The notes beneath the pieces are model-generated. The model saw only the letters and a list, made by a program, of their open reading frames with translations, was not told where the DNA came from and did no database searches. Shown here piece after piece: positions 54,501 through 61,985 of a stretch of 64,000 nt of DNA (the stretch's first letter is position 1; each line of letters begins with the position of its first letter). The DNA comes from an uncultured Maribacter sp. (lineage in GTDB: Bacteria > Bacteroidota > Bacteroidia > Flavobacteriales > Flavobacteriaceae). The stretch spans positions 62,001 to 126,000 of the forward strand of contig NZ_CANMDU010000008.1 of assembly GCF_947496775.1 (NCBI RefSeq). The letters run 5' to 3'. A program made the translations under genes and the position numbers.

Positions 54501-55945
54501 AATTTTAAATTCTCATCATTACTTACCAAAGAACCATCAAATAATTGCTCTTTTAAAACTCCAGATACTTTTAAATCTTTATAAATGTAATTATTAAACT
54601 CTATGGAATACACGTCTCCTATTACCTCTGTATTTAAATGCTCTCGCACAAAGCCTTTTCCTTCAATATTAAAATCTAAAGTTGTTTTTCCTAAAGATTT
54701 CTTCTCTGCAAAACTCCCTAAATCAAAATCTATTAAAGACACGAATCCGGTATATGTTGCATTATCAATATTGTTAATATTTGATAAAACCACATCTGCA
54801 TAACTACTACCAATATCTGTATTTAAATTTATTTTTGCTTCAATTGCGGATTTCGTTACAACTGTATTTCCTCTAACCGTAAATTGTCCTAGTTTCTGAA
54901 AAGAGGATGGCAATGATTTACCAAGAATCCTTGGCATTAATGCACGCATCTCATAGTAACTAGAGGTTACATTCTTCATTTTAGCGGACATCTTAAAAGG
55001 TTCTTTTCTAGAAAAGAGATTCTTAAAATTAAAATCCCCTCGAATTCCTGTATTATTTGTATTAAGGAATAATTTTTCGGTATTTAAATCGTTTAAAACG
55101 CCATTTATATTAGATGAAAAAGAAACTGTTTTCCCGCTTCCAAATTCATTATATAAATTATTAATTTCATCTAAAGAAACTATAGACTCTGTAAAAACAG
55201 CTTCTACATTTACTTTGTTTAAAAAATCTTTAAAATCTTTTCTTTCGTAATTAAAAATTAATTCGCCTAATAAATTTGATTCCTCCGTTTTTAGAAGCAG
55301 AGAATCAAATCGCATTTGCTTTTTGGTATATAAAAAATTGGTTTTAAGATCCGATACATTAATTCCTCTTTGACTATTAAAAGACATCTTATTAATGGCT
55401 GTAGAAACCTCTGGTCCCAAAATTTTAAAACCCGAAGAGCCTATATTGAGATTCTGAAAATCCAATATTTTCTCTTTTTCAAAATTTTCATCAATTAATC
55501 TAAAAATACTATTCTCTATATTAACATCGGAAGAAGACAAAAAGAATGGTGGCGAGTTCGGATCTCTTGGTTTTTTATTATCTAACTTTTGGATAAAAAC
55601 ATCTAAATTAGTTTCCTTATTTCCTTTATACGTTTTTAATTTAAAATTTAGTTGTTCAATAGAAATCGCACCAAATTCTAATTTACCATCAAGGAGATTT
55701 TTTACACTTAAAATAGAAGTGTTCAAATCATTCACATAAAACAATGTGTCCTTTTTATAATCCTCTACGAAAACACCATTTAAATGTACTTTCCCTGATA
55801 TTAAAGATATTTTTAAACGATCTACATTAATACTTGTGCCATATTTAGTATTGATCTCATTTGTAGCATATTCAGCAAATCTTGTTTGTACAATAGGTAA
55901 AGATAAAATTATAGTGCCCAAAACAACTATTAGCAATATCGCCAA
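51503..55945 (-). CDS. tamB: Translocation and assembly module protein TamB
   Basis: A protein of at least 1480 residues. A single N-terminal membrane helix (AILLIVVLGTIILSLPIV) anchors it in the inner membrane; the remainder is a very long repetitive beta structure (AsmA-like) ending in a TamB C-terminal domain with GxVxxxRDPL-like GGTIVWERDPLAAELN and DFEIEFPGTNSII. TamB spans the periplasm and aids lipid or protein transport to the outer membrane. The first codon given here is TTG. The frame runs another 14 codons upstream and encodes KKLRKILIRT, a charged stretch normal before such a helix, but without ATG or GTG. The start is therefore uncertain by up to 14 codons. Confidence 0.9.
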   Translation of the reverse strand: MAILLIVVLGTIILSLPIVQTRFAEYATNEINTKYGTSINVDRLKISLISGKVHLNGVFVEDYKKDTLFYVNDLNTSILSVKNLLDGKLEFGAISIEQLNFKLKTYKGNKETNLDVFIQKLDNKKPRDPNSPPFFLSSSDVNIENSIFRLIDENFEKEKILDFQNLNIGSSGFKILGPEVSTAINKMSFNSQRGINVSDLKTNFLYTKKQMRFDSLLLKTEESNLLGELIFNYERKDFKDFLNKVNVEAVFTESIVSLDEINNLYNEFGSGKTVSFSSNINGVLNDLNTEKLFLNTNNTGIRGDFNFKNLFSRKEPFKMSAKMKNVTSSYYEMRALMPRILGKSLPSSFQKLGQFTVRGNTVVTKSAIEAKINLNTDIGSSYADVVLSNINNIDNATYTGFVSLIDFDLGSFAEKKSLGKTTLDFNIEGKGFVREHLNTEVIGDVYSIEFNNYIYKDLKVSGVLKEQLFDGSLVSNDENLKFNFKGLADFEEGRNNFNFRASVGYANLKKLHFINDSISIFKGNINMDITGNSLDKIVGDIKFTKTNFQNKNFTYYFEDFKISSSFENDSIRTIAINSPDIITGYLKGNFKVKELGRVVQNSLGSIYTNYRPFKISKGQKLSFNFKIYNKIVDVFFPEVKFDPNTFIKGNINADDGDLKLNFKSPSIAAYGNEADNIDLKIDNKNPLFNTFVSVGDLSTPYYDVKDFNLINTTLKDTLFFRAEFKGGSAYDDSYNLNFYHTFNKNNKSVIGLKTSDISFKGNKWILNKADDANNKVILNRTLDSITIKEIVMNNSKQEQIRLKGQLADSTYKDLELQFNLVSLDKITPAIDSLKLQGEVNGILNILQKDNIYLPSSNLQIANFGINKIPLGDLTLGIIGNRDLTDFVVNSQITENGIEKLGVVGNVLNTGGTPQANLLVNFSDFKLHPFSPLGQNVIGNIRGNLSGSARLTGPVNNPEINGLLSLDNSGISIPYLNVDYDFAPDSKVRLYEQTFNFENIYLTDVDKKTHANIDGTISHKYFDSWVLNLDVDTNDDRFLILNTEFDEEQLFYGTGFLNGTGRIYGPTTALNIDVLGTTAEGTSLKIPLSDVASVGDYSFITFVEKNRVKNIDEGRVLKDYQGLELKFDLDVTPDAEVEIVTDQKTKSSLKGTGVGTILMQINTRGKFEMYGDFVVVTGQYHHKFGGVIDKTFTVKPGGTIVWERDPLAAELNMQAVYSLTANPAPLLDNAGSSTRRIPTDVVIKLTEELQSPNIDFEIEFPGTNSIIQSELEYRLQDPTIEEKNALFLLAQGSFVNEQSGINQQAVTGNLLQSASGILNQMLGGDNDKFNLGLSYEQGIIDRSADIETDDRIGVTVSTKISDRVLFNGNFGVPVGGSSETVVAGDAEIQLLLNEEGTLSAKFFNRQNEIQEFLADNQGYTQGAGLSYEVDFNNFKELFRKILGKDKVKQKRNKKKPIPDSVMGKDSLLRFYSKDQMSPITN

Positions 55946-55976
55946 AATTGTTCTTATCAGTATTTTTCTTAATTTT

Positions 55977-56003
55977 TTGATAGAGCTTTATGTTTTACCT
56001 TTG
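55977..56003 (+). promoter_or_regulatory. Promoter of tsaD, overlapping the 5' end of tamB
   Basis: TTG at 55977-55979, a 16-base spacer and TACCTTTG at 55996-56003 fit the -33/-7 pattern well. Transcription should begin near 56010. The ATG at 55990 would then be upstream of the RNA start, so the GTG at 56029 is the likely start of tsaD. Confidence 0.6.
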
Positions 56004-56028
56004 TCTTTCAATTTTTATTCCAAACCAA

Positions 56029-57051
56029 GTGGAAAATAAAACTATTTACATTTTAGCTATAGAATCTTCTTGTGATGATACTTCGGCTGCTGTTTTATGC
56101 AATGACAAAGTACTAAGTAATATAGTTGCAACCCAACAAATCCATAAAGAATATGGTGGTGTTGTTCCTGAATTAGCTTCCCGAGCGCACCAACAAAATA
56201 TTGTTCCCGTTGTTCACCAAGCCTTAGCTAAAGCAAATATCGATAAAAAAGAATTATCTGCCATAGCTTTTACAAGAGGTCCTGGATTAATGGGATCTTT
56301 ATTAGTTGGTACCTCATTTGCCAAATCTCTTTCTCTTGGGCTACAAATACCTCTTATTGAAGTAAACCATATGCAAGCGCATTTATTAGCTCATTTTATA
56401 AAGGATGATTTATCTACAAAACCAACTTTTCCATTTATTGGGTTAACTATTAGTGGCGGTCACACGCAAATAGTACTCATTAAAAATTATTTTAAAATGG
56501 AAATTCTTGGGCAGACACTTGACGACGCTGTTGGAGAAGCTTTTGATAAAAGTGCTAAAATTTTAGGATTACCTTATCCTGGAGGACCTTTGATAGATAA
56601 ATATGCTAAGGATGGCAATCCAAAAAAGTTTAGTTTTCCAATTCCTAAAGTTGGAGAATTAGACTTTAGTTTTAGCGGACTTAAAACAAGTATTTTATAT
56701 TTTATTCAAAGAGAAGTACAAAAAGATGCAGATTTTGTTTCCAAAAACTTAAGTGATATTTGCGCCTCTATTCAATATACCATTGTAAAAATTTTAATGC
56801 TAAAACTAAATAATGCTGTTAAAAAGACAGGTATAAAACAAATAGCAATTGGCGGTGGTGTTTCTGCTAACTCAGGTATTAGAAAAGCTCTTAAAAATAG
56901 AGAGCATAGTCATAATTGGGAAACATATATTCCAAAATTTGAATATTGCACGGATAATGCTGCAATGATCGGAATTGTAGGATATTTAAAATACAAAGAA
57001 GAATTATTTTCTAAGCAAAACATTACAGCAAAAGCAAGGTATCATATTTAG
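56029..57051 (+). CDS. tsaD: tRNA N6-adenosine threonylcarbamoyltransferase TsaD
   Basis: A 340-residue protein from the GTG at 56029, which gives the usual start ENKTIYILAIESSCDDT; the ATG at 55990 would add 13 residues with no family likeness and lies before the promoter box. Metal-site and active-site motifs are present: SCDDTSAA, HMQAHLLAHF (about 110-119), GGHTQI and the late DNAAMIG. With TsaB, TsaC and TsaE it makes t6A at position 37 of ANN-reading tRNAs. Cytoplasmic and essential in most bacteria. Confidence 0.96.
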   Translation: MENKTIYILAIESSCDDTSAAVLCNDKVLSNIVATQQIHKEYGGVVPELASRAHQQNIVPVVHQALAKANIDKKELSAIAFTRGPGLMGSLLVGTSFAKSLSLGLQIPLIEVNHMQAHLLAHFIKDDLSTKPTFPFIGLTISGGHTQIVLIKNYFKMEILGQTLDDAVGEAFDKSAKILGLPYPGGPLIDKYAKDGNPKKFSFPIPKVGELDFSFSGLKTSILYFIQREVQKDADFVSKNLSDICASIQYTIVKILMLKLNNAVKKTGIKQIAIGGGVSANSGIRKALKNREHSHNWETYIPKFEYCTDNAAMIGIVGYLKYKEELFSKQNITAKARYHI

Positions 57052-57111
57052 CATTACTTTAATTCTATTATTCTTTTTTTCTATCTTAAAGAAATTATTT
57101 AAAATAAAACA

Positions 57112-57459
57112 ATGTCCTATCCAGAAGAATTAGAATCTAGAATAGATTGGGCTATTACCATTTTTCCGAAAAACATTAAAGACAACTTTTCCAAAAAAAG
57201 AATGTTTGGTGGCTTAGCCTACCTCTTTAAAGGTAAAATGACTATAGGAGTTATTAAAAATGATTTAATGGTTAGAATCTTACCTAAGGATATAGATATA
57301 CATTTAAAAAAAGATTTTGTACGACCAATGGATTTTACAAAAAGACCTATGAAAGAATTTGTTTATGTAGCTCAAGATGGGTGTAAAACAGAAGAACAAT
57401 TACAAAATTGGCTGGAACTAGGACTTGAGCATGCCCAAAGTAAACTCAAAAGTTTATAA
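57112..57459 (+). CDS. TfoX N-terminal-domain protein
   Basis: A 115-residue protein corresponding to the TfoX/Sxy N-terminal domain alone, with KKRMFGGLAYLFKGKM (about 27-42) and VRILPKDID, and a Trp-Leu tail. Sxy/TfoX proteins regulate competence in gammaproteobacteria, but single-domain members in Bacteroidota have no shown role. It lies between tsaD and rsmE in one direction (60 and 18 bases). Confidence 0.85.
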   Translation: MSYPEELESRIDWAITIFPKNIKDNFSKKRMFGGLAYLFKGKMTIGVIKNDLMVRILPKDIDIHLKKDFVRPMDFTKRPMKEFVYVAQDGCKTEEQLQNWLELGLEHAQSKLKSL

Positions 57460-57477
57460 TTTTACAAAAAATACAGA

Positions 57478-58182
57478 ATGCAACTTTTTTACAATCCAAA
57501 CCTAAGCGAAAAAACGTCTGAATTTACCTTTAGCGAAGAGGAAAGCAAACATATTGTACGAGTTCTTCGCAAAAAAGAACTAGACACATTATCCATTACA
57601 AATGGTAAAGGTTTATTATTCACGGCAGAAATTACTCTAGCCAATGCAAAACGTTGTAAAGCCAAAGTAATTGCTCTGGAGAAAAAGCATAAGAAAAAAA
57701 ATTGGTTACATATTGCTGTTGCTCCCACCAAAAATAACGATCGTTACGAATGGTTTTTAGAAAAAGCTACAGAAATTGGTGTAGATGAAATTACCCCTAT
57801 TATTTGTGACCACTCTGAAAGGAAAATCATTAAACAAGAACGACTAGAAAAGGTTATACAATCTGCAATGAAACAATCTTTGCAGTGTTATTTACCAAAA
57901 TTTAACTCCGTTATAAGCTATAAAGATTTCATAAAAAAAGAACATCAAGGGCTATTATTCATAGCACATTGCGAAAAAGCAGAAAAAGTAGAACTTAAAA
58001 GAAGAGCTGCAGCAGATAAAGATATTACTATATTAATTGGCCCTGAAGGAGACTTTAGTGCTACAGAAATTAAAAAGGCTTATAATAGCAATTTTCTTCC
58101 TGTTTCCTTGGGAGAAAATAGGTTAAGAACAGAAACTGCAGCACTTGTTGCATGCACTACAGTTGCTATGATTAATCAATAA
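57478..58182 (+). CDS. rsmE: 16S rRNA (uracil1498-N3)-methyltransferase RsmE
   Basis: A 234-residue SPOUT-fold methyltransferase. The N-terminal PUA-like domain has EEESKHIVRVLRKK, the middle has EWFLEKATEIGVDEITP and the C-terminal knot has LIGPEGDFSATEI and LGENRLRTETAALVA. It methylates U1498 of 16S rRNA with SAM. Its stop is 1 base from the stop of the convergent DUF1223 gene, so there is no room for a terminator between the two. Confidence 0.95.
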   Translation: MQLFYNPNLSEKTSEFTFSEEESKHIVRVLRKKELDTLSITNGKGLLFTAEITLANAKRCKAKVIALEKKHKKKNWLHIAVAPTKNNDRYEWFLEKATEIGVDEITPIICDHSERKIIKQERLEKVIQSAMKQSLQCYLPKFNSVISYKDFIKKEHQGLLFIAHCEKAEKVELKRRAAADKDITILIGPEGDFSATEIKKAYNSNFLPVSLGENRLRTETAALVACTTVAMINQ

Positions 58183-58183
58183 A

Positions 58184-58963
58184 TCACCTTGCAAGAGCCT
58201 GTTGTACAGCTCCTGTAATATCAAAAACTTTATTTTCTACAAGAAGTATTAAACTTAAAGAATCTTTTATACTTACTTCTTTAGGTATAACTATTTCTTG
58301 AATTCCGGTATTTTTATGTAAATCTAAAGTTTCCTCAGCTACTACAATATTAGAATTCTTTAAAGTTCTGCTCTTATTCTCCCCTCTTGTAACCAAAGTT
58401 ACTTTTTCATCTAAAACAAGAACACTTCTTATAGCTTTCTCTTTTATGCCTCCAGAAATAGTATAGTTAAACTTTAACTTGTTGTCATTTACAACAAGCT
58501 CGTTTATTTCAATTTTATTTGATGACCTTTTCTTTTTGCACTCTTCTATAGTATTAAACATCTTATATTTAGAAGATCCAACAAAATGAGTTTTGCCATT
58601 AACCACAACTTCTGGCGTATAATTTCCTCTATACTTAAACTTAGAATTATACATACTTTGCTTTTCTTTATAAGCTTTCTTACTAAAAGGATCTTTCCAA
58701 CCTAAATAGTTCCAATAATCTACATGGTAAGACATTACGTAAAAATTCTTCTGGTTAGAATTTTTAATTTCATCTAACAAAACATCCGCAGCAGGACAAC
58801 TAGAGCAACCTTGCGATGTAAATAATTCTAAAACAACAATAGGCTCGTAATCTGTTTCAACATAAATATTTTTAGTTTCATAGCAAGACTCTTGTGTAAC
58901 AAAGGCCATAAAACCAAGACTTATTACAATAATTAATAGAACTATAATTTTTTTAAGCATCAT
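58184..58963 (-). CDS. DUF1223 thioredoxin-fold secreted protein
   Basis: A 259-residue exported protein. A hydrophobic signal (KKIIVLLIIVISLGFMAFV) leads to a thioredoxin-like fold with VLELFTSQGCSSCPAADVLL, a redox C-S-S-C, and later SYHVDYWNYLGWKDPF and YTPEVVVNG, the hallmarks of DUF1223. The role is not known; a thiol-redox function in the periplasm is plausible. Two Met codons open the frame (58963 or 58960). Its start is 11 bases from the next plus-strand frame, so the promoters overlap. Confidence 0.87.
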   Translation of the reverse strand: MMLKKIIVLLIIVISLGFMAFVTQESCYETKNIYVETDYEPIVVLELFTSQGCSSCPAADVLLDEIKNSNQKNFYVMSYHVDYWNYLGWKDPFSKKAYKEKQSMYNSKFKYRGNYTPEVVVNGKTHFVGSSKYKMFNTIEECKKKRSSNKIEINELVVNDNKLKFNYTISGGIKEKAIRSVLVLDEKVTLVTRGENKSRTLKNSNIVVAEETLDLHKNTGIQEIVIPKEVSIKDSLSLILLVENKVFDITGAVQQALAR

Positions 58964-58969
58964 AATTAT

Positions 58970-58977
58970 TACATTTG
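58970..58977 (+). promoter_or_regulatory. -7 box of the DUF4159 gene
   Basis: TACATTTG matches TAnnTTTG. RNA would start near 58984, before the ATG at 59002 but after the TTG at 58975, which supports the later start. Confidence 0.5.
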
Positions 58978-59001
58978 ATTTATATAATTGTACGAGTCTC
59001 C

Positions 59002-59652
59002 ATGAAACAACTTACAGCCGAGCTATTAATTTTAACTTTTCTTATGACTATTATTTGCTCTGGTCAAGAAATAGCAGTACTAAAATATAATGGTGGTGGC
59101 GATTGGTATGCAAACCCTACTGCATTGCCTAATTTAATAACATTTTGCAACGCCAACATAAATACTACAATCAAAGCAAAACCAAAAACTGTGGAGGTTG
59201 GCAGTGCTGCTATTTTTCAATACCCTTTTATACACATGACTGGACACGGGAATGTCGTTTTTTCAGCTGATGAAGCCGAAAATTTAAGAAATTATGTATT
59301 ATCCGGTGGCTTTTTACATATTGATGATAATTATGGCATGGAACCTTATTTACGAAAAGAATTATCTAAAGTTTTTCCTGATAAGCAACTAGAAGAAATT
59401 GGTAACGAGCACGAAATTTTTAGGGATAAATATGCATTCCCTGACGGCTTACCAAAAATCCATGAGCATGATAATAAAAGACCGCAAGCTCTAGGCCTTT
59501 TCCACGAAGGAAAACTTGTTCTTTTGTTTACATATGAATCTGACTTAGGGGATGGCTGGGAAGATTCATCAGTACATAATGACCCGCTAGTAGTAAGAGA
59601 AAAAGCACTTAAAATGGGAGCAAATATTGTAAATTACGCATTTAAACATTAG
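59002..59652 (+). CDS. DUF4159 domain protein
   Basis: A 216-residue exported protein from the ATG at 59002, which opens a signal peptide (KQLTAELLILTFLMTIICSGQ). The DUF4159 core has VLKYNGGGDWYANPTALPNL, the FIHMTGHGNVVFS strand, LSGGFLHIDDNYG and a C-terminal SDLGDGWEDSSVH segment. DUF4159 proteins in Bacteroidota are periplasmic and of unknown role, often with a class-I-glutamine-amidotransferase-like fold. The AI-2E transporter gene follows after 4 bases. Confidence 0.88.
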   Translation: MKQLTAELLILTFLMTIICSGQEIAVLKYNGGGDWYANPTALPNLITFCNANINTTIKAKPKTVEVGSAAIFQYPFIHMTGHGNVVFSADEAENLRNYVLSGGFLHIDDNYGMEPYLRKELSKVFPDKQLEEIGNEHEIFRDKYAFPDGLPKIHEHDNKRPQALGLFHEGKLVLLFTYESDLGDGWEDSSVHNDPLVVREKALKMGANIVNYAFKH

Positions 59653-59656
59653 TAAA

Positions 59657-60757
59657 ATGACTTCTAAGACAATCTCTAATGGAATTTTAAGAGCGGTTGG
59701 TATTTTCACCGCTATACTATTAGTGTTATATTTTTTATATAAAATTCAATCTGTTTTAGCTTATTTAGCTATTGCTGCTGTCATTGCCCTAATAGGCAGA
59801 CCTATTGTTTTATTCTTAAGGCGAAAACTAAAATTCCCGAACACTATTGCAGTTATTACATCTATGCTTGTTATGGTTGGAATATTAGCAGGAATAATAG
59901 CCTTGTTTGTTCCCTTAATATCAGAACAAGGAAAAAATCTTTCCCTGTTAAATATTGAAGACTTACAAAATAATTTAAATATTTTATATAAAGAGATAAC
60001 TACCTATTTAGGATTATCTACGGTCGCAGTAAATGAAGTTTTGCAGGAAGCGCATATTGAAAAAAACATTTTAAGCGGTCTTAATATTGGATTTATCCCT
60101 AATTTTCTTAACTCATTTTTAAATATCCTTAGCTCTGCAAGTATAGGGTTATTCTCTGTTCTTTTTATTTCTTTTTTCTTTTTAAAGGATAGTAAGTTAT
60201 TTCAAAATGGCCTCCTAATGTTTGTACCGAACTCAAAGGAAAAAGGCACCGTAAATTCCATTGATAAAATCAATAATTTATTATCCAGATACTTTCTAGG
60301 TTTACTTTTACAAATATTTATTTTATTCGTAATCTACACTATTGTATTACTAATAGTTGGTATAGAAAATGCTATAGTCATTGCTTTTCTATGTGCATTA
60401 TTTAATGTTATTCCGTATGTAGGCCCTATCATTGGAGGGGTACTTATGGTAATACTTACTATGACCAGTAATTTAGGCGCAGATTTTAGCACCGTAATTT
60501 TACCTAAGGCGGGCTACGTGTTAATTGGCTTGGCAATAGGGCAACTGGTGGATAATTTCTTTTCACAACCCTTCATTTTTTCTAACAGTGTAAAATCGCA
60601 CCCTCTAGAAATATTCTTAGTTATTATTATAGCCGGACTACTTTTTGGAGTAGTAGGAATGATTGTTGCTGTACCGGGATATACAGCTATAAAAGTTATT
60701 TTAAAGGAATTTTTATCCGAAAACAAGCTTGTAAAATCTTTAACACAAAATTTATAG
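59657..60757 (+). CDS. AI-2E family transporter
   Basis: A 366-residue membrane protein with about seven or eight helices. Helices at both ends flank a central soluble part (about 95-150, ISEQGKNLSLLNIEDLQNN...). The LCALFNVIPYVGPIIGG segment (about 245-261) and FSNSVKSHPLEIFLVI are typical of the AI-2E (UPF0118) exporter family. Family members export autoinducer-2 or small molecules or act as Na+/H+ antiporters; the substrate here is open. Confidence 0.9.
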   Translation: MTSKTISNGILRAVGIFTAILLVLYFLYKIQSVLAYLAIAAVIALIGRPIVLFLRRKLKFPNTIAVITSMLVMVGILAGIIALFVPLISEQGKNLSLLNIEDLQNNLNILYKEITTYLGLSTVAVNEVLQEAHIEKNILSGLNIGFIPNFLNSFLNILSSASIGLFSVLFISFFFLKDSKLFQNGLLMFVPNSKEKGTVNSIDKINNLLSRYFLGLLLQIFILFVIYTIVLLIVGIENAIVIAFLCALFNVIPYVGPIIGGVLMVILTMTSNLGADFSTVILPKAGYVLIGLAIGQLVDNFFSQPFIFSNSVKSHPLEIFLVIIIAGLLFGVVGMIVAVPGYTAIKVILKEFLSENKLVKSLTQNL

Positions 60758-60764
60758 ATCAACT

Positions 60765-61958
60765 TTGAATAAAGACCTATTACATACTGGTGTTCAAGAA
60801 TTTATAAAGAAAAATATAAACACAGAAATCACCTCTATACTATTAAAAAAATCAACATTCCCCAATGTTTCTCCAAAAGAGTTAGCTGAGCAAATTGAAG
60901 CCAAGAAAAAGTGTAAAACTAAACTCCCCAAATGGTACGAAACATCTAAAATATATTACCCCAACAAACTAAACATAGAGCAAACCTCATCTGAAAAAAC
61001 TGCAGAATACAAAACTTCAATCCTAACCGGTACATCTGTAATAGATATTACCGGCGGGTTCGGTATAGACTGCTATTATTTTAGTAGTAAAATGAAGACA
61101 GTTTTTCATTGCGAAATCAACAAACAACTATCTAGTATTGCATCTTATAATTTAAATATTCTTAATGCAAAAAACATTAAAACAATACCTTTAGATGGTA
61201 TTGAATATTTAAAAAATAAGGCCTCTAATTTCGATTGGATTTATATAGACCCTTCTCGAAGAAACGATAGTAAAGGAAAAGTTTTTATGCTATCCGATTG
61301 TCTTCCTGATGTTCCTCTCCATCTAGATTTCTTTTTCAGAAAATCCAAAAACATATTAATTAAAACTTCTCCGCTATTAGATTTTTCCATAGGAATATCT
61401 GAATTAAAAAATGTCAAAGAAATTCACGTTGTAGCTTTAGAAAATGAAGTAAAAGAACTCCTATGGGTTTTAGAAAAAAATTATTCGGGAAATATTTCTG
61501 TAATAGCAGTAAATATTTCAAAAAAGAAGCAAGATTTATTTAGCTATATTTTAGAAGAAGAAAAGGAAAATAAAGCTAAATTTTCATTACCCTTGAAATA
61601 TCTTTACGAGCCCAATGCTTCAATATTAAAATCCGGTGCTTTTAAAACTTTAAGTAAACAACTTGATCTTTCTAAGCTTCATACAAATACACACTTATAT
61701 ACACATACAACACTCCTAAATTTCCCGGGAAGAATATTTAATATTGACAGTATTATTCCTTATAATAAACGGGCAATAAAAAAACTGGGCATAAAAAAAG
61801 CAAACATAACCATTAGAAACTTCCCTGAAAATGTTGCTGACATTCGTAAAAAACATAAAATAAAAGAAGGGGGTTCTATTTACCTATTCTTTATTAGGAA
61901 CCTAGAGGACGCATTAACTGTATTACTATGTTCTAAGGTCGCAAGTCTTAAAAATTAG
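60765..61958 (+). CDS. THUMP-like class I SAM-dependent methyltransferase
   Basis: A 397-residue protein with TTG as its probable start (60765). A helical N-terminal part (about 1-85) precedes the methyltransferase core: SVIDITGGFGIDCYYFS (SAM loop) and WIYIDPSRRNDSKGKV, with the DPSRR motif usual in this THUMP-like group. The C-terminal 100 residues form the THUMP-like domain (IKKLGIKKANITIRNFP). Probably an RNA methyltransferase; the target base is not known. Follows the AI-2E gene by 7 bases. Confidence 0.85.
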   Translation: MNKDLLHTGVQEFIKKNINTEITSILLKKSTFPNVSPKELAEQIEAKKKCKTKLPKWYETSKIYYPNKLNIEQTSSEKTAEYKTSILTGTSVIDITGGFGIDCYYFSSKMKTVFHCEINKQLSSIASYNLNILNAKNIKTIPLDGIEYLKNKASNFDWIYIDPSRRNDSKGKVFMLSDCLPDVPLHLDFFFRKSKNILIKTSPLLDFSIGISELKNVKEIHVVALENEVKELLWVLEKNYSGNISVIAVNISKKKQDLFSYILEEEKENKAKFSLPLKYLYEPNASILKSGAFKTLSKQLDLSKLHTNTHLYTHTTLLNFPGRIFNIDSIIPYNKRAIKKLGIKKANITIRNFPENVADIRKKHKIKEGGSIYLFFIRNLEDALTVLLCSKVASLKN

Positions 61959-61985
61959 ACACAACTCTGAAACGTAGTAATACAC

